From assembly GCF_039543205.1 (NCBI RefSeq), contig NZ_BAABJH010000006.1:248001-312000 (forward strand): a stretch of DNA of 64,000 nt. The letters run 5' to 3'. Below are positions 1-9,447 of this stretch, piece after piece. The position numbers were made by a program, and so were the translations under genes. The first letter of the stretch is position 1. Each line of letters opens with the position of its first letter. The notes under the pieces were generated by a model. It saw only the letters and a list, made by a program, of their open reading frames with translations. It did no database searches and was not told the DNA's origin. Source of the stretch: Flaviramulus_B aquimarinus. GTDB lineage: Bacteria > Bacteroidota > Bacteroidia > Flavobacteriales > Flavobacteriaceae.

Positions 1-602
1 TATATAGTATATGGCGCAGGTATATAGGTTAATCTAAAATATAAATTAAGTCCCCTTTTGTTAATTGCCGGTTTTTTATCTAATACGCTAACAATGGATT
101 TTAATTCTGAAGCCCAAATAAGCTGATTGTCACTCTTATAATAATACAAGGGTTTTTCTCCAAAAAAATCACGAGTTATATATAACTTGTTTTTCTTTTT
201 ATCATAGATACTAAAGGCAAACATACCATCCAGTTCCTTGAATGATTCGACCCCATATTTTTCATATAATTTTAAAATAACTTCAGTATCACTTGTCGTC
301 GAAAATGTAACACCCTCATTTATTAATTTAGATTTTAATTCTCTATAATTATAAATTTCACCATTAAAAACTATGACTATTTTTTTGTCATCTGTATAAA
401 TAGGCTGCTTACCTGAACTTAAATCTATAATGGATAATCGTCGCATTGCCATAGCAATTGAATACGAATCATTGGATTCTGAAAACACCCCATCTTCATC
501 TGGTCCACGATGAAAAATGAGCTTATTCATTGTATTCATATCTGCATTTAGCTGCTCTTTACTTTCATGGTTAAATTTTATATATCCGTTAATTCCACAC
601 AT
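1..602 (-). CDS. Asparagine synthetase (glutamine-hydrolysing) family amidotransferase, 3' part cut by window edge
   Basis: I translated the reverse strand from the ATG at 602. It reads MCGINGYIKF and continues open to base 1, so about 200 N-terminal residues are visible. This is the class II glutaminase domain. Cys2 is the nucleophile, and HRGPDEDG, RRLSIIDLSSG, FNGEIYNYREL, SDTEVILKLYE and RDFFGEKPLYYY are the usual landmarks. The ATP/aspartate synthetase half lies outside the window. The start is 11 bases after the stop of the upstream glycosyltransferase, so it is the next gene of the polysaccharide operon. In such loci these enzymes often amidate uronic acids (WbpS and WbtH type) rather than make asparagine. 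That role is inferred here from context. Family certain, substrate not. Confidence 0.9.
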   Translation of the reverse strand, partial: MCGINGYIKFNHESKEQLNADMNTMNKLIFHRGPDEDGVFSESNDSYSIAMAMRRLSIIDLSSGKQPIYTDDKKIVIVFNGEIYNYRELKSKLINEGVTFSTTSDTEVILKLYEKYGVESFKELDGMFAFSIYDKKKNKLYITRDFFGEKPLYYYKSDNQLIWASELKSIVSVLDKKPAINKRGLNLYFRLTYIPAPYTI

Positions 603-613
603 AATTTTATATC

Positions 614-1771
614 CTAAAAATTAATAAGTTCTTTGAATTTTTTATAAATATTATCAAGTTCAAATTCTTTTGCTTTTTGATTAGCTAACTTACCATATTC
701 GCTTCTTATACTTGGATTTTCTTTGTAATAATTTAATGCTTCAGCTAAGCCTTTTTCATCATTATTATTGACAAGCAATCCGTATGCTCCTTTATAAAAA
801 GAACCTTCTTTAATAGTGATTGGATCTGAGTTTTTATTTAAAAGCTCCAAAGGTCCAGATAAACAGTTTGTAGAAATACATGGCAAGCCTATTGCCATTG
901 CTTCTAAAAGAGCATTAGGAAAACCTTCATTAAGCGATGATAAAACAAAACAATCATGTTTAATGAGATAATGATTTATATTTTTCACCTTACCTTCTAA
1001 AAAAACGCTATCACTCATTTTTTTTACATTAATTAAATCTTTAAGGCTTTGTTTATAGGGGCCTTCACCATAGACTGATAATTTATATCCACCTTTTAAT
1101 AAAGAAATAGCATTAATAATCATCTTTTGATTTTTACTTTTAAAAAGATTACCAACCGTTACTACTTTTAAATCTTCTTCTTTAGGAACAATAGTGTTTT
1201 GTAATACATTGGAAGAGGGTATGATAATTGGATTATAAATAACTTTTAAAGGAAGTTTTACTTTAAAGTTTTCTTTTAAGTCTTTATTAATATAAATAGA
1301 GTTAGAAAACAAGACATCATTTCTATTGTATAAAATTGGATAAAAGATTTTTGAAATATAAAATGAAATTTTTGATGTTGTATTCATTGATGGATAACCC
1401 CGTTCACTTATAACAGTTTTTAATTTAGAATACCTTATTGAAGCTATACTGTTTAGAAAATTTGGATAGGCCAAAAAAGAGATAGAGATATTAATTTTTC
1501 TGCGTTTAAGTTCTCTTAAAAATTTTATTTGTAAAATAATTGGAGCTAATATTTTTTTAATATACCCAAATTTATTTGAAGCGTTTTGGTTATTGAGTAT
1601 AACTATAGTTACTTCTTTTGGAATATCATAATGTATATCATTATATAACAGAAACAGAGTTACATTGTAGTCATTAATTAATTTTTTCAATAATAAACTA
1701 ATTACTTTTTCTGCACCACCACCTGCTAAGGTAATATTTAGAATACTTATGTTTTTTTTAAAATTCGTCAT
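614..1771 (-). CDS. Glycosyltransferase family 4
   Basis: 385 residues with a two-domain GT-B layout. The N-terminal GGGAEKV motif (about residues 17-23) forms the first Rossmann half. The C-terminal nucleotide-sugar site is EGFPNALLEAMAIGLP, an EX7E motif from about residue 282. It should act at the cytoplasmic membrane face, adding a sugar from a nucleotide donor to the lipid-linked repeat unit. No membrane span or signal peptide is seen. It sits between a second GT4 and the truncated asnB-like gene, with 13-base and 11-base gaps, so it is operonic. The donor sugar and linkage cannot be read from sequence. Confidence 0.88.
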   Translation of the reverse strand: MTNFKKNISILNITLAGGGAEKVISLLLKKLINDYNVTLFLLYNDIHYDIPKEVTIVILNNQNASNKFGYIKKILAPIILQIKFLRELKRRKINISISFLAYPNFLNSIASIRYSKLKTVISERGYPSMNTTSKISFYISKIFYPILYNRNDVLFSNSIYINKDLKENFKVKLPLKVIYNPIIIPSSNVLQNTIVPKEEDLKVVTVGNLFKSKNQKMIINAISLLKGGYKLSVYGEGPYKQSLKDLINVKKMSDSVFLEGKVKNINHYLIKHDCFVLSSLNEGFPNALLEAMAIGLPCISTNCLSGPLELLNKNSDPITIKEGSFYKGAYGLLVNNNDEKGLAEALNYYKENPSIRSEYGKLANQKAKEFELDNIYKKFKELINF

Positions 1772-1784
1772 ACAAAAAAGGTGT

Positions 1785-2861
1785 TTACTTTTTTAGAATA
1801 TCTATAAATAGTTTTTCATATTGTTCTATTATTTTTTCTTTATTGAATTTCAAATAAACAGATTGTCTAATTTCATCAGGCTCCCATTCTCTGACATCTT
1901 CCATCATATTAATATAAGTTGTTTCATCATCAACTAAAAAACCATTAATACCATTTTCAATAATTTCTTTAGTACCGCCAGGAACATTAAATGCGATAAC
2001 AGGAGTTCCTATAACACAGCTTTCAAGCAATGCATTAGGGAAACCCTCTACATAAGAACCTTGTAAAAACATGTCATTTTCGGCAAGATAGTCATTAACA
2101 TTGGTCGTAAAGGGGATGTGCTTGATGTATTTCAAAAGTGACAGTTTTTTAGCTTTTTCAAAAATCACATCTTTATAATTTCCATCTCCAATAATTGTAT
2201 ATAAAAATGGGGTTTTAAGCTTAGAAAGCATTTCTAAAATTCTTAGATGTCCTTTTATCTGTGTAAGTCTGCCAACAGTAATAAATTTTTTGGTTTCAGT
2301 TATTACTCTACTGCTCTTTACAGGAGGTAGGCTTGAAATAGGATTATTTATGATACATGTTCTATGCTTTGGCACTTGATAATTTTTTATCATATCTTCT
2401 GCCATATCTCTTGATTGACATATAATCATATCCAGTCTTTTAAAATCTTTTAATCTCTTTAAAACAAAAGAGAAAGGCGACCATTTTTTTTTATTTCTTT
2501 CTTTTTTTCGATGGCTTAAAATAGTGGCTTCGCGACCAATAAATTTAGTTTTTCTAAAAAGAGGAGAAATGAGCGACATAGCTTCATTGGTATGCGAAAT
2601 AGAACTTAAAACTATATCGGCTCTATGTTTAATTAAAAATAGAATAATTGAAGGTATTGCAAAACGAACTTTAGATTTATTTAAGTAATTTATTTTAATG
2701 GATTTAATGTCATAAGCTGTCTCACTTTGGTAACCAGCAATTAACAATATAGGTTCAAATATTTCTTTATTAATATTTTGAGACACAAAAGAAATAACTC
2801 TTTCGGCTCCACCAGAAGCTAATGATGGTAAAATAAAAATAATTTTTGTTTTCTTTTTCAT
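1785..2861 (-). CDS. Glycosyltransferase family 4
   Basis: I start this gene at the ATG at 2861 (358 residues, MKKKTKIIFILPSLASGGAE). The frame stays open upstream to a TTG at 2915, but the family N-terminus begins with the hydrophobic strand just after this ATG. ASGGAERVISF is the N-terminal GT4 glycine motif. EGFPNALLESCVIGTP is the EX7E donor-binding motif. TVGRLTQIKGHLRILEML is the usual start of the C-terminal domain. It resembles its downstream neighbour closely enough to suggest an old duplication, but each would be expected to form a distinct linkage in the repeat unit. Cytoplasmic, part of the leftward polysaccharide operon. Confidence 0.85.
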   Translation of the reverse strand: MKKKTKIIFILPSLASGGAERVISFVSQNINKEIFEPILLIAGYQSETAYDIKSIKINYLNKSKVRFAIPSIILFLIKHRADIVLSSISHTNEAMSLISPLFRKTKFIGREATILSHRKKERNKKKWSPFSFVLKRLKDFKRLDMIICQSRDMAEDMIKNYQVPKHRTCIINNPISSLPPVKSSRVITETKKFITVGRLTQIKGHLRILEMLSKLKTPFLYTIIGDGNYKDVIFEKAKKLSLLKYIKHIPFTTNVNDYLAENDMFLQGSYVEGFPNALLESCVIGTPVIAFNVPGGTKEIIENGINGFLVDDETTYINMMEDVREWEPDEIRQSVYLKFNKEKIIEQYEKLFIDILKK

Positions 2862-2956
2862 TAATAAATTAAATGTGCTTAATAATCTTTTTAATATCAA
2901 TTTGTTAGTTTTCAAGCACTATATATATAGTTTTGAATCTATCATTTAATCTTTAC

Positions 2957-4150
2957 TTAATATTTTTTATATAAGGTACTATCAAAAAAAGCTAATGAAA
3001 TAAGTAAAGTTCTTGTATACCAAATATTGTGATAAATAAAACATTCAAAAATAATTAAAACTAAAAAAATTAAATAATAAAATTGAGGAGTTTCAAAAGA
3101 AAGCTTTGCGCCATATCCAAGATAAAACAAGAATACTAACAATGTTAAAATACCAAAATTAACAGCTAAAGATAAAAAATAATTATGTGTATTTAAACCA
3201 TTAAACCTTTTATCGGATGTGTAGCCAGTACCATACCCCAATGGGTTGTCTTGAAAATCATTCCAATATTTGAATAATATTAGTGCCCTACCGCCGCTTG
3301 CACCACCTTCGTCAACAGTAACTTTGCTTTTTCCTAGAAACATATCCATTCGTTCGCCAGCAGCCCCTCTAGAAAAAGCTGGAAAATTTTCCTTAATGAT
3401 TTCTGAAAAGGAAAGTAATGATATGAATAATACTGATAATAGTAATATCAGTTTAAAAGAACTTATAAAAGCTGTTTTGGGGTTAATTTTAAATTTAGAA
3501 CTCCAGTTATTCATTGTTCCAAATACCAAGATAAGTATAACAGAAGCCATGCCGCTTCTTGAAAGTGTTAGAAAAACGGTTACTAACATGAATACTATTG
3601 CAAGGTATCTGGAGGTTTTGTTTTTATTTATTAAAACTAAAACCCCAATTGCTAAAAATTTTATTCCTGATGCTGCTTGATTAGGGTTTTCACCAAACCC
3701 ACCTTTTCTTACTGCTTCAGACAATTTTTTACTATACGCAGGTAATCCAATAAAGAAATCATAGATTACACTTCCTCCTAAGACTAATAGGGCAGTAGCT
3801 AAAACAAAAATGACCGTTTTTTTGTCTTCAACCATAAAGAAGTGAAGCGTAAATGAATATAATATTAGGGTGATAATATTTAATATGATTTCATCAATAA
3901 TTACCGAAGTCGGAGACTTAGTAAAAGCGGAATAAATTATAGAAATAATAAATATAAAGAATAAGAACTTAAAACTATGACTTTTGAATGTGTTTGAAAA
4001 ATCTTTTATAGAGTATTTCAGCAAAAATAAAATAAGAAACAAAGGAATAAGAAATGAGGCAGGAGGAACTGGTATAATATTAATACGAAATAAAAAAATA
4101 TCGGCATAGGACGCAAATAAAACTAATAATACACCAAGAATATATTTCAT
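2957..4150 (-). CDS. wzy: O-antigen/capsule polymerase (Wzy-like) integral membrane protein
   Basis: 397 residues, with about ten hydrophobic segments across almost the whole length. Two polar loops stand out: one around residues 140-165 (GGFGENPNQAASG) and a large periplasmic loop around 260-330 that ends in GLNTHNYFLSLAVNFG. The conserved NTHNYFL motif is typical of the Wzy_C / O-antigen ligase-polymerase superfamily. It probably joins lipid-linked repeat units in the periplasm. Its place directly downstream of the Wzx flippase supports polymerase over ligase, although the two cannot be separated with certainty by sequence. No start conflict is seen. Confidence 0.8.
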   Translation of the reverse strand: MKYILGVLLVLFASYADIFLFRINIIPVPPASFLIPLFLILFLLKYSIKDFSNTFKSHSFKFLFFIFIISIIYSAFTKSPTSVIIDEIILNIITLILYSFTLHFFMVEDKKTVIFVLATALLVLGGSVIYDFFIGLPAYSKKLSEAVRKGGFGENPNQAASGIKFLAIGVLVLINKNKTSRYLAIVFMLVTVFLTLSRSGMASVILILVFGTMNNWSSKFKINPKTAFISSFKLILLLSVLFISLLSFSEIIKENFPAFSRGAAGERMDMFLGKSKVTVDEGGASGGRALILFKYWNDFQDNPLGYGTGYTSDKRFNGLNTHNYFLSLAVNFGILTLLVFLFYLGYGAKLSFETPQFYYLIFLVLIIFECFIYHNIWYTRTLLISLAFFDSTLYKKY

Positions 4151-4197
4151 TTCACTATTATTTATATTTGAACTAATTTAATCATTAGATATGTTAT

Positions 4198-5733
4198 TTA
4201 GAACCTATTTTTAATGAGTGGGTAAAAACGGTTGATTAAATCTTTAAAACCTTTACTAAATAATCTTAAAACTATAAAGTATATCAATAAAAAAACAATT
4301 CCAAGCTTAGTCAACTTAATTATCAACATAATTATACTTTTGCTCATTTCAGTGTCAAACAAATGAAATATAAAATAAAACACACCACCTGTAAATGTAA
4401 GGTAAATAAAATGTTGAATAAATCCTTTCCAATATAGCATTGTACTTACTTTAAAGCCTTTGGCAAATAGATAATATGGCCGCCATAGCATGACTACAAC
4501 AAATTGACTTATTATTGTACCAATAAACACACCAAGTATACCATATTTTAAGACAAAAATAATTGAGAATATTAAATTTATAATACTTTGCACTACTGGT
4601 GACCAAATATCGTCATATAGACCATAAGCTTGTTTGAAACTATCTACAGGTTGCCTAGTTTGAAAAATAAAGAATATGATTACAAGAGCTATGAGAATTT
4701 TATGTGATAGTAAGTATTTTTCGCCTAGCCAAATAATAATAAAATCATCGAGGCCTATATACATTAATAACAATGTTGTTCCTGCAAAGAAAAAACGTAA
4801 AGCCATCATTTCCCAGAATATTTTAAGCATATTTTTAATGTCATTTTCTGCCACTAAATTGCCAACACTTGCATTTGTACCATGAAATAATTTGTTTACA
4901 AGAATATTTATATTACCCATTACCATTTGATAATTACCTACAAATGCCACAGCTGCTGGGTTTATTAATGCGAATATTACTATGTTATCTGTTCCTGTTG
5001 TTACAAAACTGCCTAATTTATGAAAACTGATTTGCTTAATTTTTTTAAGTAATGGCCTGTTTCTTTCTTTAACCTCTTTAGTGGTTGTGAAGTTAAAAAG
5101 AAGCCAAGGGTATATTTGTTTTATTTTTCTACGTAAAATAAATACACCAACAAAAGGCGCTATAAGTTCTAAAGATATCCAGATAATAATACTGTTAAAA
5201 TACAGAAGTACGAAACACTGAACGATTAACTTTCCAATGTGTATGGTTTGATAAATTTTAATATTTACATATGATTTTTGGTCAGCTTCTAAAAGAAACA
5301 TGTGGTAGGTAAAAAAGTAATTTAGTAAATTACCTACAACCAAAGAGAAAAACAAATATACAATTAGGCCTAAGTGGGTATCAGTTTCTTTAAAGAACAA
5401 AGGGAAAAATAGAATAAGGGTAATCCCTGCTATTAAAACAAATAGGCCTATTTTTTTGTACAAATAGCCTAAGTAACCAATAATCTCGTTAATCTTTGCT
5501 CTATTATTCTCAAAAATAGGTTTGTAAAGTGAAAAGCCTACTGCTGTACCAATACCAAGTTCTGATAAATTTAAAAACATGAGCATACTTTTTAGTGTGC
5601 CTTCTATCCCTACAAATTCATCACCTAAATTATCCAAAAAAATATCTCTCGCAAAAAATTGAACAACTATATAAACCAGTTGAAAAACTAGGGCAATCCA
5701 ACCATTTTTTAGTGTTAAATTTAATCTAGACAT
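4198..5733 (-). CDS. wzx: Polysaccharide flippase (Wzx, MOP/MATE superfamily)
   Basis: 511 residues with about 12-14 hydrophobic spans and basic cytoplasmic loops, a normal length for Wzx. The N-terminal RDIFLDNLGDEFVGIEGTLK loop, followed by LNLSELGIGTAVGFSLYKP, is typical of flavobacterial polysaccharide flippases. It should translocate the undecaprenyl-linked repeat unit across the inner membrane for the adjacent Wzy. The stop of the upstream GT2 gene lies 14 bases before this start, so the pair is co-transcribed. Family assignment rests on topology and these N-terminal motifs, since Wzx proteins have no catalytic signature. Confidence 0.85.
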   Translation of the reverse strand: MSRLNLTLKNGWIALVFQLVYIVVQFFARDIFLDNLGDEFVGIEGTLKSMLMFLNLSELGIGTAVGFSLYKPIFENNRAKINEIIGYLGYLYKKIGLFVLIAGITLILFFPLFFKETDTHLGLIVYLFFSLVVGNLLNYFFTYHMFLLEADQKSYVNIKIYQTIHIGKLIVQCFVLLYFNSIIIWISLELIAPFVGVFILRRKIKQIYPWLLFNFTTTKEVKERNRPLLKKIKQISFHKLGSFVTTGTDNIVIFALINPAAVAFVGNYQMVMGNINILVNKLFHGTNASVGNLVAENDIKNMLKIFWEMMALRFFFAGTTLLLMYIGLDDFIIIWLGEKYLLSHKILIALVIIFFIFQTRQPVDSFKQAYGLYDDIWSPVVQSIINLIFSIIFVLKYGILGVFIGTIISQFVVVMLWRPYYLFAKGFKVSTMLYWKGFIQHFIYLTFTGGVFYFIFHLFDTEMSKSIIMLIIKLTKLGIVFLLIYFIVLRLFSKGFKDLINRFYPLIKNRF

Positions 5734-5747
5734 TATTAGGTTTGCCT

Positions 5748-6692
5748 TTATTTTTTGATTTTTGTAATAAATTGGTATGCAGAATATAAAAATTCAGTAA
5801 CCTTTATTGGTAATATAATAACAATTATTATTCTAAACGAAATATTTTTTATACTTACAGTATTAATTATTGTTTGTTTTAGCTTTTTTCTATAATACTG
5901 TTTAGCATCAACTCCTCTGTTACGACTCAATAGAAAATAATGGTCAGTGTAATAATAGACCACATAATTATTTACAGTTTCATTTAATAGAGGATTAACA
6001 GGGACATTTTTAATTATGTATTCAGTTGCTCTTATACCGGTATCGATTTTTTTAGTAGTATACTTACTTCGTATAACACTTATATTATCAGTATTATATG
6101 TGTAAAGCGGACTATTTAAATATCCTATATTAGATATTTTATTTAATATATCAATAGTAAAAAACACATCCTGATGTATTATCTTGGGAATAAACCTCAT
6201 GTTTTCAATTAGAGATTTTTTATAAATTCTCCTCCAAACAGAAAAACTGGTGTTTGTTATGATTCTTTTTATAGCAGAAATATTATCCTCAATCGTAAAC
6301 TTATTATCAAAAACTTTATTTCTTGTCAAAACATTAGGTTCAATTTCTACAACTTCAAGATTATTTGCAATCATATGTTGAACCATTTTTTCTAGCATAG
6401 AATTATCAATATAATCATCACTATCTATAAACGATATGATTTGACCAGTTGCTATATCTAATCCAGTGTTTCTTGCAATGCTTGAGCCGCTATTTTCTTG
6501 ATTAACAACTACAATACGAGGATCTTTTTTAACATATTGCTCACAAATAATTTTACTATTATCTGTAGAGCCATCATTAACCAATATGATTTCAAGGTTT
6601 TTGTATGTTTGGTTTATGATAGAATCGATACATCTTTCTAAATAAGCTTCAACATTATAAACAGGTACAATGATGCTAATCTTGTCTTTCAT
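5748..6692 (-). CDS. Glycosyltransferase family 2
   Basis: 314 residues. The GT-A domain is clear: IIVPVYNVEAYLERCIDSI near residue 7, VNDGSTDNS near 39, and the metal-binding ISFIDSDDYID (DXD type) near 90. The C-terminal third is basic and hydrophobic (IRIIIVIILPIKV... near 290) and may touch the membrane. It should transfer one sugar of the repeat unit. It is the first glycosyltransferase after the three nucleotide-sugar genes. An 84-base non-coding gap separates it from the upstream dehydrogenase. Donor specificity unknown. Confidence 0.88.
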   Translation of the reverse strand: MKDKISIIVPVYNVEAYLERCIDSIINQTYKNLEIILVNDGSTDNSKIICEQYVKKDPRIVVVNQENSGSSIARNTGLDIATGQIISFIDSDDYIDNSMLEKMVQHMIANNLEVVEIEPNVLTRNKVFDNKFTIEDNISAIKRIITNTSFSVWRRIYKKSLIENMRFIPKIIHQDVFFTIDILNKISNIGYLNSPLYTYNTDNISVIRSKYTTKKIDTGIRATEYIIKNVPVNPLLNETVNNYVVYYYTDHYFLLSRNRGVDAKQYYRKKLKQTIINTVSIKNISFRIIIVIILPIKVTEFLYSAYQFITKIKK

Positions 6693-6776
6693 GTTTAAAT
6701 GTTTTTGGTTATCAATAAGTGTTTATAAAGGCTTTTATTTCTGATAAAGATTTTAGTATAAAACCTTTTGTGCTTA

Positions 6777-8054
6777 TTATAAGCGTCCGTCAGATTTTTT
6801 TAAAATTCCTTTTACGTCATAAATAAGACCTTTTGAATTTAGAAGATTTTCTAAGTTCAAATCAAGGAATTCATTATGAGCAACATTTAGGACTATAGTA
6901 TCAAATGTTTCATCAGGTAAATTTTGAACAGTTTTTAAACCATACTCGTGCAAAACCTCTTCAGGATTAGCCCATGGGTCATAAATAGTAACATCTGTAC
7001 CATAACCTTTAAGCTGATCGATAACGTCAACTGCTTTAGTGTTTCTTACATCAGGACAGTTTTCTTTAAATGTTATTCCTAGAGCTAAAATTTTAGCTTG
7101 TTTAATACGAATATCTTTTTGTACCATAAGTTTAATAATCTCTGAAGCTACATATTGCCCCATACTATCATTAACTCTACGTCCTGCCAAAATGATTTCT
7201 GGGTGGTATCCTACTTCTTGTGCTTTTTGAGCTAAATAATAGGGATCAACACCAATACAGTGGCCACCAACTAAACCTGGCTTAAAAGGCAAGAAGTTCC
7301 ATTTAGTGCCTGCAGCCTCTAAAACAGAATGTGTATCAATATCCATCAAGTTAAAGATTTTAGCCAACTCATTTACAAACGCGATGTTTATATCGCGTTG
7401 TGAGTTTTCAATAACTTTAGCAGCTTCGGCAACTTTAATTGTAGGAGCAAGATGGGTTCCAGCAGTTATTATACTAGCGTATAGTGCATCTACTTTTTTG
7501 CCGATTTCTGGAGTAGAACCTGCAGTAACTTTTAAAATTTTATCTACGGTATGTAATTTATCACCTGGGTTTATACGTTCTGGTGAATATCCTGCATAAA
7601 AATCTTCATTAAATTTCAACCCACTTATTTTTTCTAAAACTGGAATACATTCATCTTCAGTAACACCAGGATAAACGGTAGATTCATAGATGACTATGTC
7701 GCCTTTTTTTAGAACCTTAGCAACAGTTTCGCTAGATTTATAAAGTGGGGTTAAGTCGGGTCTGTTGTTTTTGTCTATTGGTGTAGGCACCGTCACTACA
7801 TAGTAGTTACAGTCCTTGATATCATCAAGATTCGATGAACAAATAAGACCAATATTATCATTCTGTTCTGATTTTAAAACAGATTTTAAAACATCAGATT
7901 CAACTTCAAGAGTAGAATCATTTCCATTTGATAATTCATCAATTCTATTTTGGTTAATATCAAAACCAACAACATTATATTTTGTTGCAAAAAGTCTGGC
8001 TAAGGGTAGACCTACATAGCCTAAACCTATAATAGCGATTTTATCTTTACTCAT
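6777..8054 (-). CDS. UDP-N-acetylhexosamine 6-dehydrogenase (TviB/WbpO/WbpA type)
   Basis: 425 residues in the UDP-glucose/GDP-mannose dehydrogenase fold. The N-terminal NAD site is AIIGLGYVGLPLA. The central YSPERINPGD and the catalytic cysteine loop GLVGGHCIGVDPYYLA follow, and the C-terminal domain has ALGITFKENCPDVRNTKAVD. It oxidises C6 of a UDP-N-acetylhexosamine to the uronic acid. The neighbouring WbpP-like epimerase makes UDP-GalNAc from UDP-GlcNAc, so UDP-GalNAcA is the most likely product. UDP-ManNAcA or UDP-GlcNAcA cannot be excluded. It is followed in the operon by the GT2 and preceded by a six-base gap from ugd. Confidence 0.88.
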   Translation of the reverse strand: MSKDKIAIIGLGYVGLPLARLFATKYNVVGFDINQNRIDELSNGNDSTLEVESDVLKSVLKSEQNDNIGLICSSNLDDIKDCNYYVVTVPTPIDKNNRPDLTPLYKSSETVAKVLKKGDIVIYESTVYPGVTEDECIPVLEKISGLKFNEDFYAGYSPERINPGDKLHTVDKILKVTAGSTPEIGKKVDALYASIITAGTHLAPTIKVAEAAKVIENSQRDINIAFVNELAKIFNLMDIDTHSVLEAAGTKWNFLPFKPGLVGGHCIGVDPYYLAQKAQEVGYHPEIILAGRRVNDSMGQYVASEIIKLMVQKDIRIKQAKILALGITFKENCPDVRNTKAVDVIDQLKGYGTDVTIYDPWANPEEVLHEYGLKTVQNLPDETFDTIVLNVAHNEFLDLNLENLLNSKGLIYDVKGILKKSDGRL

Positions 8055-8060
8055 AATTAA

Positions 8061-9440
8061 TTATTGACCTATTGAATAGTATTCAAATCCAATGGCATCC
8101 ATTTTTTGTTTATTTAATAAGTTTCTTCCATCAAATATAAAAGCAGGCTTTTGCATTTGATTGTATATATCTTGCCAATCGTAGGCTTTAAATTCATCCC
8201 ATTCTGTCATAATAGCAATGGCATGAGCATCCTTGACAGCATCAAGTGGTAAAGCTGTGTATGAAACTCCATTTCGATTTTCAGCTTCAGTTCTCGTATT
8301 CAAATAATTTAAATCAGTTAAAATTCTTTCTTCTGAAACCTTAGGGTCATAAATAGAAATATTGGCTTGTTCATTTAGTAAATGATCGGCAACGTATATA
8401 GCTGCAGATTCTCTAGTGTCATTTGTGTCTTTTTTGAAAGCCCAACCAAACATGGCAATTTTTTTACCAGAAACAGTGTTGTATAGTGTTTTTATCAACC
8501 TATCAGAAAAACGCCTTTTTTGGTGATCATTCATTATAATAACTTGCTCCCAGTAATCTGCAACTTCATTTAAGCTATAACTTCTAGCAATATATACTAA
8601 ATTTAGGATATCTTTTTGAAAGCAAGAACCGCCAAACCCTACGGATGCGTTTAAAAATTTTGAACCAATTCTGGAATCCATACCTATAGCTCTGGCAACT
8701 TCATTGACATTAGCTCCGGTACTTTCGCATAATTCTGAAATAGCGTTTATAGAAGATACACGTTGCGCTAAAAAGGCATTTGCAGTTAATTTTGATAATT
8801 CAGATGACCAAAGATTGGTTCTTAAAATATTGTTTTCGGGTACCCAACTGCTATAAACTTTAGCTAAACTTTCAATGGCTTCTTCTGATTCACCACCTAT
8901 TAATACTCTATCAGGGTTTAATAAATCTGTTACTGCTGTTCCTTCTGCTAAAAACTCAGGGTTTGAAAGTATATGAAAATTTATACCATTTCCGGTATTA
9001 TGCAGTATGCTTTTAATAGCCTCTGCAGTTCTAACTGGAAGTGTGGATTTTTCCACTACTATTTTATCTGTTTTAGCAACTTTAGCAATGTTTCTTGCGC
9101 ATAACTCAACATATTTTAAATCAGCAGCCATGCCTTTACCCTTTCCATAGGTTTTGGTTGGTGTATTAACAGATATAAAAATCATTTCAGAGTTGTTAAT
9201 AGCTGAATCAACATCGGTTGAGAAAAATAAATTTTCACCTCTTGTATCCTTTACTATGTCTGCTAGTCCTGGTTCATAAATAGGCAGTTTTGATAAATCT
9301 GGATGGTTCCAAGCCGCAATTCTATCGGCATTTATATCTACAATAGTAATATTTAAATGTGGATTCTTTTTTGCAATTACTGCCATAGTAGGACCTCCTA
9401 CATAACCAGCTCCTATGCAACATATGTTCTTTATTTCCAT
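8061..9440 (-). CDS. ugd: UDP-glucose 6-dehydrogenase, eukaryote-like subtype
   Basis: 459 residues. The NAD site is CCIGAGYVGGPTMAVIA. VNTPTKTYGKGKG, VEKSTLPVRTAE, SNPEFLAEGTA and the active cysteine loop GFGGSCFQKDILNLVY follow, and the C-terminal part has FGWAFKKDTNDTRES. These motifs, especially the YGKGKG insert and SCFQKD, match the animal and plant UGDH subtype rather than the shorter UgdA/TuaD type. It makes UDP-glucuronate from UDP-glucose with two NAD+. It lies between the epimerase (8 bases upstream) and the aminouronate dehydrogenase, so it serves the same polysaccharide. Function confident. Confidence 0.93.
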   Translation of the reverse strand: MEIKNICCIGAGYVGGPTMAVIAKKNPHLNITIVDINADRIAAWNHPDLSKLPIYEPGLADIVKDTRGENLFFSTDVDSAINNSEMIFISVNTPTKTYGKGKGMAADLKYVELCARNIAKVAKTDKIVVEKSTLPVRTAEAIKSILHNTGNGINFHILSNPEFLAEGTAVTDLLNPDRVLIGGESEEAIESLAKVYSSWVPENNILRTNLWSSELSKLTANAFLAQRVSSINAISELCESTGANVNEVARAIGMDSRIGSKFLNASVGFGGSCFQKDILNLVYIARSYSLNEVADYWEQVIIMNDHQKRRFSDRLIKTLYNTVSGKKIAMFGWAFKKDTNDTRESAAIYVADHLLNEQANISIYDPKVSEERILTDLNYLNTRTEAENRNGVSYTALPLDAVKDAHAIAIMTEWDEFKAYDWQDIYNQMQKPAFIFDGRNLLNKQKMDAIGFEYYSIGQ

Positions 9441-9447
9441 AATATAA

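Noticed and set aside
3270..3680. 136-codon plus-strand ORF opposite wzy
   Set aside because: It lies fully inside a real gene in the opposite strand, has no recognised motif, and its composition is that of an antisense reading.
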